The notes: generated by a model from the letters alone, not told the origin. 64,000 nt of DNA from Saccharothrix deserti (GCF_009769385.1 NZ_ML775959.1:388682-452681), one strand, 5' to 3'. Shown: positions 16,060 to 25,366, counted from the stretch's first letter. A program made the numbers and translations.

Positions 16060-16612
16060 CTCCACGAGCTGCAGCCCGTCGACGCTCCACGTCGGCGGGC
16101 ACTGCCGCACAACAGCTTCGGCGGCGGCAAGGTCATCCGCGAGTCATGGGCCAGGCGCCGTGGACGGCCTGCCGGTGAACATCCTGCAACTGGGCAAGGG
16201 CAGCACCGCGCACCCCGACGGGCTGTGGGAGCAACTGCGCGCCGTCGCCGCCGGGTTCAAGATCCACGAGGACTGGGGCGCGACGCCCGCGGCGCTCGAC
16301 ATGGCATTGAGCGTGGCGGGGGAGAGCGGCGTGCAGGTCGCCATCCACACCGACACCCTCAACGAAGCGGGCTTCCTGGAGTCCACTCTGGACGCCGTCA
16401 AGAACCGCTCCGTCAACGCCTTCCACACCGAGGGCGCCGGAGGCGGGCACGCGCCGGACATCCTCCGCGTCGTGGCCTACGACAACGTGCTGCCCTCCTC
16501 GACCAACCCGACCCTGCCGCACACCGTGAACACCTTCGACGAGCACTTGGACATGCTGATGGTGGCCCACCACCTCAAGCGGTCCACCCCGGAGGACCTG
16601 GCGTTCGCCGGC
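16060..16612 (+). pseudogene. ureC: Urease alpha subunit (ureC) remnant
   Basis: Two pieces of UreC in different frames. Around 16112-16150 the frame encodes [11 protein letters not shown], the UreC N-terminal motif. From about 16168 another frame encodes [11 protein letters not shown] and then the catalytic-domain block [52 protein letters not shown] and [12 protein letters not shown] to about 16612. The ~180 residues between (including the carbamylated-Lys region upstream) and the C-terminal third are missing. It cannot make active urease. Codon bias is still intact, so decay looks recent. Confidence 0.8.
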
Positions 16613-16932
16613 TGCGCCAACACCTCGACCTCGGCGATCTCGGCTTGGACGCCTGCCCCACGCACCTGGCCGGTCACCGCGTCATCGCCACCGAACTCGT
16701 CATCGGTGGCCACGACCCCCTCGAACCCGTGGCCGGCGACTGGTGGTCCCTGGTTCCCCTGGCCCGCGGCGGCTCCCTGGCCACGGTCCTCGCCGAGGAC
16801 ACCATCACCGCCTACCGCCTCCTCGACACCGCCACCGCCGCACGCCCCGGACTTCCGGCGCGCGATCGCGACCCGATCACCGACCCCGGGCACGTCGACC
16901 GTGAACCGGCATACGCCACCAGCCTCGGCTGA
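16613..16932 (+). pseudogene. Gene fragment, possibly urease accessory protein UreD C-terminus
   Basis: Immediately after the ureC piece, and in a different frame, about 105 codons without a start run to the TGA at 16932. They encode [22 protein letters not shown] and [20 protein letters not shown], with good GC3. The pattern resembles the end of actinobacterial UreD, the last gene of ure operons, which would make this a collapsed ureC-D locus. That assignment is inference; a search with the fragment would settle it. 16935-17051 holds no convincing gene. Confidence 0.4.
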
Positions 16933-17051
16933 GCCGCCTCGCGCTCTTCCGCCCCGCGACGGCGTGTTCGTCGAGGACCGCTTCCGCGCCGCCCTCGGGT
17001 TCCAGCCCTTCTGACCACTGCGGTGCTGATCGGGGTACCGCGAGCGATCTT

Positions 17052-17285
17052 TCAGTCGACGCGCTGGGCGAGGAAGTAGTAGCCGTCCTGCCAGGGGTTG
17101 CCCAGGTCGCGATAGCCGCAACCGGACGTCACGTGGCCGGCGGCCTGGAACCCCAGTTCGGAGATCTCGCACTCCGCGAGCGTCGGGTACGGACCAATCG
17201 ACCCCCACTCGGTGGCGGTGGCCACACCGGCGCAGCCGAACACCAGAGCCGTGGAAATCCCGAGCACACCCACAAGTCTTCGCAT
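17052..17285 (-). CDS. Small secreted protein of unknown function
   Basis: 77 residues from ATG 17285. The first ~25 residues form a Sec signal peptide (MRRLVGVLGISTALVFG...ATA), leaving a mature protein of about 50 residues with two cysteines (AECEIS and TSGCGYRD) that could form a disulfide. The tail contains WQDGYYFLAQ. It resembles small exported proteins typical of filamentous actinomycetes but no family name can be given. It appears monocistronic. Confidence 0.65.
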   Translation of the reverse strand: MRRLVGVLGISTALVFGCAGVATATEWGSIGPYPTLAECEISELGFQAAGHVTSGCGYRDLGNPWQDGYYFLAQRVD

Positions 17286-17374
17286 CAGACAAGCACACTG
17301 CCTGGGGACCGGAGTCACAATCCGCCGTTGTGTGCAGCCAGCCCGGGCGAATGGCGCGAGCCGCGCACGTCGCG

Positions 17375-17620
17375 TCATCGGTACCCGCCGGCGCACTGCT
17401 CGTGGGCTTGGATGCTCGGAGCCGGTGAACCCCGCCGGCGGCACCCGCAGCAGCGCGGCCGGCACCACTTCGGGCGGTTCGCCTTGTCGAACGAGGCGTT
17501 CCTCACGAACTCCACCCCGTTGAACCAGGCTTCCCCGGCGAACCTCGCGTCGTTGAACCGGGCTTTCCCGCCCCACCACTTCGTCGAGCCGGTCCGGCCG
17601 TTCACGCCGTGATTGCTCAC
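17375..17620 (-). pseudogene. Pentapeptide-repeat protein remnant
   Basis: From GTG 17620 about 35 residues follow the A(D/N)FXX pentapeptide pattern (ARFNDARFAGEAWFNGVEF, then NASFDKAN), after which the frame turns Cys/Arg-rich and loses the pattern. Real pentapeptide proteins have many more coils, so this is probably the surviving piece of a larger gene. The surrounding bases 17286-17374 and 17621-17677 show nothing else. Confidence 0.45.
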
Positions 17621-17677
17621 GGTGGGTTTCCCGGCCCGCCCGGCACCCCGGGTCTGGAGCGCAGTCGGCTCTTGCGG

Positions 17678-18601
17678 TCACTCCGCGGCCCGGCGGGCCT
17701 GGTTTGTCTCGCGGAGGACTGCCCAGGCGTCCGCCACCGGACCCATGTGCCCGAGTTTGTCGGGGTTGATCACCGTGCGGATCGTCTGGATCTGCCCGTC
17801 GAGGACGTCCAGCGCCCAGGTGTTGATGACCTTGCCGTCCCGGTCGCGGAAGACCGCGCCCGGCTGGCCGTTCACCTGGTGCGGTTCCACGACGCCGCCG
17901 ATCCGGACGAACGGCCGGACGAGTGCGACGAGCACCCGGGCCACGTTCTCGGCGCCGATGAAGTGAGTGGCCCATTGCGGTGCCTTGCCGCCGCCGTCAC
18001 CGACCATGTGCACGTCGGCGGCGAGGAGCTCCCGCAGCCCGTCGACGTCCCCTTCCCTGAAGGCGTCGAAGAACCGTCCGGCGAGTTCCTCGCGCTCGCG
18101 GCGGTCGGCCTCGAACCGGGGCCGGCCCGCGTCCATGTGGCGGCGCGCCCGCACCGCGAGCTGGCGGCACGCCGCCTCCGAGCGTCCCACCGCCGACGCG
18201 ACCTCGGGGAAGCCGAACCCGAACACCTCCCGCAGCACGAAGACCGCGCGCTCCAGCGGGGTGAGCCGCTCGAGCAGGAGCAGGGCCGCCATCGACAGCG
18301 AGTCGGCCAGCTCCGTCGAGCGCTCCGGGTCCTGGTACGGGTCGGTGAGCAGCGGCTCGGGGAACCACGGCCCGACGTACTCCTCGCGCCGGACGCGGGC
18401 CGAGCGCAGCACGTCGATCGAGATCCGGGTCACCACGGCCGAGAGGTAGGCCTTGGTCGATGTGGGCCGGGTCGGGGAGGCCTCGTGGCGCAGCCAGGTC
18501 TCCTGGACCGCGTCCTCGGCCTCGCTCACGCTGCCGAGGATCCGGTAGGCGATCGAGAACAGCAGCGGCCGCAGCTGTTCGAACTCCTCGGTACGGGTCA
18601 C
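17678..18601 (-). CDS. ECF sigma factor, SigJ-type with SnoaL-like C-terminal domain
   Basis: 307 residues from GTG 18601 with SD AGGAGG. Sigma region 2 is at residues ~8-75 (LRPLLFSIAYRILGSVSEAEDAVQ), region 4 at ~110-160 (LTPLERAVFVLREVFGFGFPEVASAVG), followed by a SnoaL/NTF2-like domain (FFDAFREGDVDGLRELL) to the end, with the NPDKLGHM motif typical of this ECF class. These sigma factors carry their own C-terminal regulatory domain instead of a separate anti-sigma. The start overlaps the stop of an SDR/epimerase fragment, a common partner gene. Confidence 0.9.
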   Translation of the reverse strand: MTRTEEFEQLRPLLFSIAYRILGSVSEAEDAVQETWLRHEASPTRPTSTKAYLSAVVTRISIDVLRSARVRREEYVGPWFPEPLLTDPYQDPERSTELADSLSMAALLLLERLTPLERAVFVLREVFGFGFPEVASAVGRSEAACRQLAVRARRHMDAGRPRFEADRREREELAGRFFDAFREGDVDGLRELLAADVHMVGDGGGKAPQWATHFIGAENVARVLVALVRPFVRIGGVVEPHQVNGQPGAVFRDRDGKVINTWALDVLDGQIQTIRTVINPDKLGHMGPVADAWAVLRETNQARRAAE

Positions 18602-18750
18602 GCCGGCTCCTCCTGGAAACCCTGCCACCGCCAGGGGGCGCGCGGCTCCCAGCCCAGCTCCCGCTCGGCCTCGGCAGGGGAGAAGCCGCGTCCCTCGGTC
18701 ATCATCACCACCGCTTGGTCCCCGGCCGGCAGCCGGGCCGGCCACTTCAT
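18598..18750 (-). pseudogene. 3' end of an NAD(P)-dependent epimerase/oxidoreductase
   Basis: A 50-codon frame (ATG possible at 18750) ending in a TGA that overlaps the sigma-factor GTG. The sequence GFSPAEAERELGWEPRAPW is the conserved C-terminal element of extended SDR proteins that are often co-encoded with SigJ-type sigma factors. No Rossmann part is found upstream; the SDR gene at 18778 follows at once. So an upstream ~250-codon portion has been deleted and only the coupled tail remains. Confidence 0.55.
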
Positions 18751-18777
18751 GACCCGCGTCGGCAGCCAAGGTCACCA

Positions 18778-19545
18778 TCACCAGGGCACCGAGCCGTCCG
18801 CGCTGAAGAACCCGCCGGTCGCTCCGTCCGCGCCGAGCGTGGCCAGGCGCACCACGACCGCGGCGCCCTGCGCGGGGGTGAGGTGCCCGCTGTGGTTGTT
18901 GCTGTCCGTGTCGACGTAGCCGGGGGCGACGGCGTTGACGAGGATGCCGTCCTTCCGCAACTCATTGGCGTACTGCACGGTCAGCGCGTTCAGCGCGGCC
19001 TTGGACGGCGTGTACGCGGCCGACGTCGGCAGATCCGCCAGCGGGCCGTCCGGGTCGCTGGTGATGGTCAACGACGCGGCGTGACTGCTCACGTTGACGA
19101 TGCGCGGCGCCGGTGACCGCCGCAGCAGCGGGAGCGCGGCGTTGGTCACCGCGATCACCCCGAAGACGTTGGTCTCGAACACCGCCCGGACCATGTCCAG
19201 GTCGACGGAGCTGGGGATCTGATCGAGGGCGTCCTCGGGCGCGACCTGCCCGGAGCCGGTGATGCCGGCGTTGTTGATCAGCACGTCGAGGTGGCCGAAG
19301 CGCTCCTCGACCTGCGTCGCGGCTGCCCGGATGGTGGTCGGGTCGGTGACGTCCAGGGTGACCGCGTGCGCGTCGCCGCCTGACGCGCACAACGCCGCAG
19401 CGGCCTCCTCGCCGCGCCGCGGGTCTCTGGCGCCGATCAGGACCGTCATGCCCAGCGCAGCCAGTTGCTCGGCAGCCGCACGGCCGATCCCCTTGTTCGC
19501 CCCGGTGACCAGCGCGACCTTCTGGTGTGTGGTCCGCTCGCTCAT
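18778..19545 (-). CDS. Short-chain dehydrogenase/reductase
   Basis: 255 residues from ATG 19545 behind GAGGAGCTGGTC. Classical SDR motifs: TGANKGIG cofactor loop near residue 15, NNAG near residue 93, catalytic Ser in NVSSHAAS, and YTPSK for Tyr/Lys. The N-terminal residues after the first strand (GARDPRR) favour NADP. The substrate is unknown; the family acts on carbonyls or alcohols. The end PGYVDTDSNNHSGHL and GGFFSADGSVPW is typical of the carbonyl-reductase-like group. Confidence 0.88.
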   Translation of the reverse strand: MSERTTHQKVALVTGANKGIGRAAAEQLAALGMTVLIGARDPRRGEEAAAALCASGGDAHAVTLDVTDPTTIRAAATQVEERFGHLDVLINNAGITGSGQVAPEDALDQIPSSVDLDMVRAVFETNVFGVIAVTNAALPLLRRSPAPRIVNVSSHAASLTITSDPDGPLADLPTSAAYTPSKAALNALTVQYANELRKDGILVNAVAPGYVDTDSNNHSGHLTPAQGAAVVVRLATLGADGATGGFFSADGSVPW

Positions 19546-20101
19546 GACCAGCTCCTCGTTACGGGATGGTGTGTTCTTCTCAGAACCTGTCTTCGACACC
19601 CGAGACGAGACAGCCACGGTCATCTGTGACATGCGGACAGAAATTGCCGGGAGAAGATCGTTGGCGGCGCCGCCCGGGGACAAACCCGAGACAAACCCGA
19701 GACAAGTCCGGCTGCCCGCCGGCCCAAGACCAGGCCGCTCACGGGCCGTCCCGGAACCCGGATCGGAGCGCCCGGGTTCCGGGACGGTTCACGGAACGAT
19801 CAGGGTGGCGAGACCACCATCCACGGCTTCATCCCCGGCCACGAACTCCGCGCCATCCAGGCCCGAGTACGCGAACGCTTCGGCGGCTCCGCCCACGCCT
19901 TCCGATGGCGCCAGGGGCTCCATCTCCGTCCGCTGCCGGTCAACCCCCCTCAGCGGACGTTCGCGCCGGTTTCCCCGCTCGCCGGGGCGTGTTTGTTCGT
20001 GAAAGCCGACGAGGCCGGCCGCGCCGGGAAGTGCCGTGCGGATGCCGCAGGGCACCTACCTGCGATCCGACGCGGACGGAACTCGTCGTCGTGTGCTGTC
20101 G
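19546..20101. other. 556-base gap with a possible gene fragment
   Basis: No complete gene. Between about 19810 and 19935 the plus strand has an open frame with coding-like GC3 that encodes IHGFIPGHELRAIQ and RERFGGSAHAFRW; it has no start and the frame then degrades. It is not recognised. The rest, including the Arg/Pro-rich frames on both strands, looks non-coding. Confidence 0.3.
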
Positions 20102-20455
20102 TCAGCCCGTGTAGCGGACGTCGGCCTGCGGTACGTAGCCGTAGCTACCGGTGCTCAGGTACACCCTGAACCAGCCACTGGTGGCCACGCAGGGCGCCGG
20201 TCCGGTCATGTGCTCGCCCCGGAACTTGGTCCGCACGACCGGGTACTGCGTGCCTCGACCGCTCCTGACGCCGGTGGCCCACGCGACGACCACGTAATTG
20301 CAGTCGGCCGCGACCGCCACATCGTCCGCGGCCGGCGTCCTCGGTGCGGCCTGCGCGGTCGCCGTGGTCACCCCGAACGCGAGGAACGCCGCCATGGCGA
20401 ACAGGCACAGTCGCAGCGCCGACGCCTTGATGTAGGAACCCACTTCTACCTCCAT
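20102..20455 (-). CDS. Secreted SH3-like domain protein
   Basis: 117 residues from ATG 20455, or 113 from an in-frame GTG at 20443 that has AGGT in front of it. A signal peptide (ALRLCLFAMAAFLAFG...AQA) is followed by ~80 residues of bacterial SH3 type: YVVVAWATGVRSGRGTQYPVV, then GWFRVYLSTGSYGYVPQADV. The RSGRGTQYPVV segment matches the RXGPGTXYPVV core of SH3b repeats. Two cysteines (ADCNY, APCVA) may pair. Such exported proteins are abundant in actinomycetes; the role is unknown, possibly cell-wall binding. Confidence 0.75.
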   Translation of the reverse strand: MEVEVGSYIKASALRLCLFAMAAFLAFGVTTATAQAAPRTPAADDVAVAADCNYVVVAWATGVRSGRGTQYPVVRTKFRGEHMTGPAPCVATSGWFRVYLSTGSYGYVPQADVRYTG

Positions 20456-20632
20456 TTCTCACCGCCCGGTTCTCCGGGGCGGTGCTCACGACCTGTCCAG
20501 GACGGTCTTCGACCACGCGGTCCACGAATTTGAGTGACGTGGCGTCCCTCTCGGGTGGTGCCGTGTGGCCGTGAAGACACCGTGGGCCGCCGTTCGTGTG
20601 AATCACCCGTGATTTCCTACAATGCGCTGGTC

Positions 20633-21045
20633 AGAGCCGGTAGGCAGGCCCTCGGGGATCGGGTGTGCGGGGGTGGCGAGGCGGCGGACGAGGGCGGATG
20701 GCGGTGCTGCGGAACACCCCGTACTCGGGGTAGGTCTTCCTCCGGACGACGCGGGCCGGCACGCCCTCCGCCCGCACCGCGTCGCAGAACTCCTGGGCGC
20801 TCGACGCGCTGCGCGCCAGGAACAGGGTGTGCGAACCCGCGTCCAACTCGGGCGCCTCGGTGTCGACGACGGCGGACATCACGTCGATGCCGAGCATTTC
20901 CCGCAGTTGTGCGCGGTTGGCCCGCTGCCGCGCGATGCTGTCGTCCAGCGCTCGGGCCTGGTCCATGACGAGCGCCGCTTGCAACTCGGTCATGCGGAGG
21001 TCGTCCGCGACGACCGCCCGCTCGTCGTCCCAGTCGGGCACCTGA
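20633..21045 (-). pseudogene. DegT/DnrJ/EryC1-type aminotransferase C-terminal remnant
   Basis: On the minus strand about 105 codons resemble the C-terminal part of sugar aminotransferases of the DegT/DnrJ/EryC1/StrS family (LRMTELQAALVMDQARALDDSIARQRANR, then a small-domain stretch PELDAGSHTLFLARS). The upstream part, including the PLP Lys, is absent: before VPDWDDERAV the frame is Arg/Ser-rich noise. The end also runs into low-complexity Pro/Arg. It is non-functional. The region 20456-20632 contains nothing recognisable. Confidence 0.6.
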
Positions 21046-21170
21046 CAGCGTTCGGACGCGTTCGGATGCGTTCGGGACAGTTCGCGCACCCGCTCGACAC
21101 CACCTCGGTCGGTTTTGCTGGCACGGGCAGCCCTGCCTGTCGCCCGGACCGTCCCGAGGAGGGATCGCGG

Positions 21171-24044
21171 ATGCGCTCCGCCCGAAGAACCCGCCCGCGC
21201 ACACCCGTCGCGGTCGCGACCGCGCTCGCCCTGGTGGCGACCGCGGTCGTCGCCACGCCCGTACAGGCCGACCCGCCGAAGAAGCCCGGGTGGTCGTCGA
21301 CCACCCGCACCAAGTCCGTGCCCGGCACCCCGGCCACCGCGCGACCGCGTCCGGCCGACCCGCCCGCCGAGCACGCCCTGACCGCCGCGCCTGCCGTCGC
21401 CTGGCCCAAGGCCACGACGGCGGACGTCGCGGTCACCGCCGCGGCGGCGCGCGTCGCCGACACCCCGGTGTCGGTCAAGGCGGCCGGCGGACCGGACCGC
21501 GTGCGCGTGGAGGTGCTGGACCGGGCCGCGGCGGACAAAGCCGGCGTCAACGGCGTGCTGTTCCGGGTCGGCCGCGCCGACGCCGCGCAGCCTGCCGGAC
21601 CGGTGACCGTGGAGGTCGACTACTCCGGCTTCCGGCACGCCTTCGGCGGCGACTACGCCACCCGGCTGTCCCTGGTGCGGCTGCCCGCCTGCGCGTCCTT
21701 CGCGCCGCAGCGGGCCGACTGCGCCCGGGGCACGCCGCTGCCCGCGCACAACGACGTCAAAGCCGGCAGGCTGCGCGGCGAGGTCACCGTCTCCGGCAAA
21801 CCCCGCGCGGGCGACCCGGAGAACGGCCGCGCCGCCCTCGAACCCGACGCGCTGTACGCGGTGACGGCCGCGCCGTCCGGCAGCGCGGGCACCTTCAAGC
21901 CCACCTCCCTGGCGCCGTCGGCGATGTGGCAGGTCGGCCTGCAGTCGGGCGACTTCGCCTGGTCCTACCCGCTGGAGCTGCCCCCGGTGCCCGGTCCGGA
22001 GCCGGAGTTGGCGCTGTCGTACTCCTCGGGCGCGATCGACGGCCGCACGGCGTCGACCAACAACCAGTCATCGTGGATCGGCGACGGCTTCGACTTCCAG
22101 CCCGGCTTCATCGAGCGCCAGTACACCTCCTGCACCGCCGATGGCGGCAGCACCGGCGACCTGTGCTACGCCTCGGCCAACGCGGTGGTCGCGCTGCCGG
22201 GCGTCGCCGGGGAACTGGTGTGGGACGCGACGAAGGAGGTCTGGCGCGCGGAGGAGGACGACGGCTGGCGGGTCGAGCAGCTGTTCGGCGCGGCCAACGG
22301 CGACAACGACGGCGAGCACTGGCGGCTGACCTCCCCGGACGGCACGCAGTACTTCTTCGGCCGCAGCGCGGAGGCCCGCTCGGCGTGGACGGTCCCGGTG
22401 TACGGCAACCAGGCCGGGGAACCGTGCCACGCGGCGACTTTCGCCACGTCGTGGTGCCGGCAGTCCTACCGGTGGATGCTCGACCACGTCGTCGACCGGC
22501 ACGGTGACGCCGTCGCGTACTTCTACGACACCGAGACCAACCACTACGGCCGCGACAACACCGCCTCCCTGGCCACGCCGTACGTGCGCGCCGGGCACCT
22601 GGTCCGCATCGACTACGGCCTGCGTGAAGGCCAGGAGCCCGCCGCCCGTGTCGTGTTCACCCCGGCCGACCGCTGCGTCCCCGGCTCGGCGTGCACCCGG
22701 TCGCAGCCCGCGGACTGGCCGGACGTGCCGTGGGACCAGCAGTGCGACGGCGGCACGTGCACCGGCAAGCACTCACCGGTGTTCTTCGGCTCCAAGCGGC
22801 TGGCCGCGATCACCGCGCAGGTGCGGACCGGCGGCGAGCTGGTGGACGTGGACTCGTGGCGGCTGAGCCACCTGTTCCCGTCCACCGAGGACCACACCAG
22901 CCCCGGCCTGTGGCTGGAGTCGATCGTCCACACCGGGCACATCGGCGGCACGGCCACCCTGCCCGAGGTGAACTTCGACGGCGTGCTGCTGGACAACCGG
23001 GTCGCCGCCAACGGCGTGTGGACCCTGCGGTTCCGGCACACCAGCACCAGCGGCGCGCCGACGGTCACCGCGTGGAGCCTGTCGTCGTCGATCAACCTCC
23101 AGGCGTCCACCACCGCGCCGGACACCAAGTTCGCCAATCCCGCCGACCTCACGATCGACGGCTACTACACCTTCGGCTCGGCGCGGGCGTGCGGCGTGCC
23201 CGGCACGGGCGCGAACGACGTGCGGGTCGCCGTCGACATCCGGCACCCCAACCGGGGCGACCTGAAGCTGGAGTTGGAGGCCCCGGAGGGCGCGGCGCGG
23301 TACCTGCTGGAGGACGTGCCGGACAGCGACACCGGCGACGACCTGTTCAAGACCTACTCGGTGCCCGGCGTCGCGCAGATCGCCAACGGCGACTGGGAGC
23401 TCGTCGTCCGCGACACCAGAACGGGCAACACCGGCACGATCGACGGCTGGAGCCTGCACTTCGGCGGGCTCCAGGCCGTCGCGCCCGGCACCCGGTTCGA
23501 GAACGCCGCGGACGTGCCGATCACCGACAACGGCACGGTCGAGTCGACGGTGTCGATCACCGGCGTGACCGGCGCCGCGCCGGCGGGACTGCGCGTGGGC
23601 GTGGTGATCCGGCACCCGCGGCGCGGCGACCTCACCCTGCACCTGGTGGCGCCGGACGGGACGGCGTACCCGTTGGAGGACCTGACCGGCAGCGGTGACG
23701 GCGACGACGTGGTCACCGAGTACGGCGTCAACGCCGACGGCGAGACGGCCAACGGCACTTGGCGGCTGCGCGTGGCCGACACGGCGCTCGGCGACACGGG
23801 GGTGGTGGACGTCAAGCACCCCAACCGGGGCGACCTCGTGCTGACCCTCGTCGCGCCCGACGGCACCGCCTACCCGGTCGCGGACCTGCCGGACACCGAC
23901 ACCGCCGACGACCTGGCCGCCACCTATTGGGTCGACGCCTCCGGCGAGGCCGCGAACGGCGGGTGGGCGCTCCAGGTCCGTGACCTGGCGCCCGGCGGCA
24001 CCGGCCTCATCGACGCGTGGAGCCTCCAGTTCGGGAGCGACTAG
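21171..24044 (+). CDS. Secreted RHS-type N-terminal region fused to P-domains
   Basis: 957 residues from ATG 21171 with SD GAGGAGGGA. Signal peptide, then a Pro/Thr linker. Residues ~260-630 correspond to the N-terminal cap of large RHS/YD-repeat proteins (PEPELALSYSSGAIDGRTAS; WIGDGFDFQPGFIERQY; WMLDHVVDRHGDAVAYFYDTE; LPEVNFDGVLLDNRV). The YD repeats and any toxin tip are absent: after LDNRV the protein passes straight into the tail of a P-domain (NGVWTLRFRHTSTSGAP), then two more complete P/Homo B domains and one truncated copy. Each has RHPXRGDL and NGXWXLXVRD. It is probably secreted; function is uncertain, and it may be a deletion product. Confidence 0.75.
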   Translation: MRSARRTRPRTPVAVATALALVATAVVATPVQADPPKKPGWSSTTRTKSVPGTPATARPRPADPPAEHALTAAPAVAWPKATTADVAVTAAAARVADTPVSVKAAGGPDRVRVEVLDRAAADKAGVNGVLFRVGRADAAQPAGPVTVEVDYSGFRHAFGGDYATRLSLVRLPACASFAPQRADCARGTPLPAHNDVKAGRLRGEVTVSGKPRAGDPENGRAALEPDALYAVTAAPSGSAGTFKPTSLAPSAMWQVGLQSGDFAWSYPLELPPVPGPEPELALSYSSGAIDGRTASTNNQSSWIGDGFDFQPGFIERQYTSCTADGGSTGDLCYASANAVVALPGVAGELVWDATKEVWRAEEDDGWRVEQLFGAANGDNDGEHWRLTSPDGTQYFFGRSAEARSAWTVPVYGNQAGEPCHAATFATSWCRQSYRWMLDHVVDRHGDAVAYFYDTETNHYGRDNTASLATPYVRAGHLVRIDYGLREGQEPAARVVFTPADRCVPGSACTRSQPADWPDVPWDQQCDGGTCTGKHSPVFFGSKRLAAITAQVRTGGELVDVDSWRLSHLFPSTEDHTSPGLWLESIVHTGHIGGTATLPEVNFDGVLLDNRVAANGVWTLRFRHTSTSGAPTVTAWSLSSSINLQASTTAPDTKFANPADLTIDGYYTFGSARACGVPGTGANDVRVAVDIRHPNRGDLKLELEAPEGAARYLLEDVPDSDTGDDLFKTYSVPGVAQIANGDWELVVRDTRTGNTGTIDGWSLHFGGLQAVAPGTRFENAADVPITDNGTVESTVSITGVTGAAPAGLRVGVVIRHPRRGDLTLHLVAPDGTAYPLEDLTGSGDGDDVVTEYGVNADGETANGTWRLRVADTALGDTGVVDVKHPNRGDLVLTLVAPDGTAYPVADLPDTDTADDLAATYWVDASGEAANGGWALQVRDLAPGGTGLIDAWSLQFGSD

Positions 24045-24289
24045 GCATGTGTCGAAAGTGGGTTCTGGTCGACCAGCTCCAGGCCCGGCTCGGTGAACGC
24101 CCGGACGACTTGCTCGACCGACGGCCTGCCATGGCGTGCCCCGGGGGCGACCGCGGAATTGGCGAAGCTGCGCGTGCTCATGGCGGGCGAGCTGGAGGCG
24201 GCCGACCGGGTCGCGGTGCCGGGCCGCGGCCTCGACGTCGATCTTCTCGCGTAGCCTTTTGGCAAGATCGGCAACCGGAGGAACGACCG
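24045..24289. other. Gap with possible small fragments
   Basis: Between the RHS-like gene and the oxidoreductase a plus-strand stretch at about 24130-24254 reads ELAKLRVLMAGELEAADRVAV to a TAG with good GC3, and the minus strand has an open frame from 24181 to 24041. Neither has a start with SD or a recognised family. I treat both as remnants or chance. GGAGGAA at 24277-24283 is the SD of the next gene. Confidence 0.25.
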
Positions 24290-25273
24290 ATGCGGGCATG
24301 GGGGTTCAAGGCCAACGGCGGGCCGGAGGTCTTCGAGTGGATCGAACGGCCGACACCGCAGCCGGGCCCGGGTCAGGTGCTCATCGAGGTCGGGCACGCG
24401 GGCCTCAACTTCGCCGAGGTCCAGCACCGGCGCGGTGAGTTCGGTGCTCCGGACGGCGCCGACGGCTACGACGTGCCGGGTCTGGAGGTCGCGGGGACGA
24501 TCGCGGCCGTCGGTGACGGCGTGGGCGGACTCGCCGTGGGCGACGCCGTGGCCGCCTACCTCCCCAGCTTCGGTGGCTACGCCGAGCACGTCCTCGCGGA
24601 GGCCGCGTTCACCCGCCGCACCGACGGCCTGCCCTCTGCCGTCGCGGCGGGAGTGCCGTGCGTGTACCCGACCGCGTACGGCGTGCTGTTCGACGCGGCA
24701 CGCCTGACAGCAGGCGAAACCGTGCTGATCCACGCGGCCACCGGCGGTGTCGGCTCGGCGGCGGCGCGGGTCGCGCGCCTGGCCGGTGCCGCCGCGGTCT
24801 TCGGCACGGTCGGGTCACCGGGCAAGCAGGCCCTCGCCGCGGAACTCGGCTACGACGCGCTGTTCCGGCGCGAGGACTTCGGTGACGTGCTGCTCGACGC
24901 CACGTCCGGCCGCGGCGTCGACATCGTGCTGGACCCGGTCGGCGGCCGGGTGCGACGTCAGAGCCTGGACGTGCTCGCCCCCTTCGGCCGCGTCGTCGTC
25001 TACGGGGATCTCGCCCGCGACCCGGACTGGACCGTCGACGCGTGGGACCTGTGGAAGCACAACAAGTCGCTGGCCGGGTACAGCATCCGCGACCTGTCGC
25101 GGCGGGACCCGGCTCGCCTGGGCGACTACCTGGCCCGCGCTCTGGCCGAACTCGCCTCGGGCGAGCTGCGCCACGAACGACCCACCGTCGCCCCTGTCGC
25201 CGATGTCCGCGATGTGCACCGACGTTTCGAAGGCGGCGACACCAGCGGCAAGACGGTGTTCAGTTTCGCCTAG
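24290..25273 (+). CDS. Zinc-free quinone oxidoreductase-like MDR enzyme
   Basis: 327 residues from ATG 24290 (SD CGGAGGAA). A GroES-like N-terminal domain (PTPQPGPGQVLIEVGHAGLNFAEVQHRRGEF) is followed by a Rossmann domain with the NADPH loop HAATGGVGSAAARVARLAG. There are no zinc-binding Cys/His clusters, which places it among quinone oxidoreductase/zeta-crystallin-type MDR proteins that reduce quinones or enones with NADPH. It stands alone upstream of the cluster, convergent with the condensation-like gene, and is not clearly part of it. Confidence 0.85.
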   Translation: MRAWGFKANGGPEVFEWIERPTPQPGPGQVLIEVGHAGLNFAEVQHRRGEFGAPDGADGYDVPGLEVAGTIAAVGDGVGGLAVGDAVAAYLPSFGGYAEHVLAEAAFTRRTDGLPSAVAAGVPCVYPTAYGVLFDAARLTAGETVLIHAATGGVGSAAARVARLAGAAAVFGTVGSPGKQALAAELGYDALFRREDFGDVLLDATSGRGVDIVLDPVGGRVRRQSLDVLAPFGRVVVYGDLARDPDWTVDAWDLWKHNKSLAGYSIRDLSRRDPARLGDYLARALAELASGELRHERPTVAPVADVRDVHRRFEGGDTSGKTVFSFA

Positions 25274-25366
25274 GTCGCCCGGCGACGCCGCCCGACCACG
25301 GACGCAAGGGCTTCGAGTGCGAATGCCGGTCGGTGACCCGGTGGGCGGGACGTCGGCTGGTAGGCA

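Noticed and set aside
19789..20055. 88-residue minus-strand frame
   Set aside because: No SD, low coding bias; the plus strand in the same place is more coding-like but also incomplete.
24041..24181. Possible 46-codon minus-strand gene
   Set aside because: Overlaps the end of the RHS-like gene, has no clear SD and matches no family; probably chance or a remnant.
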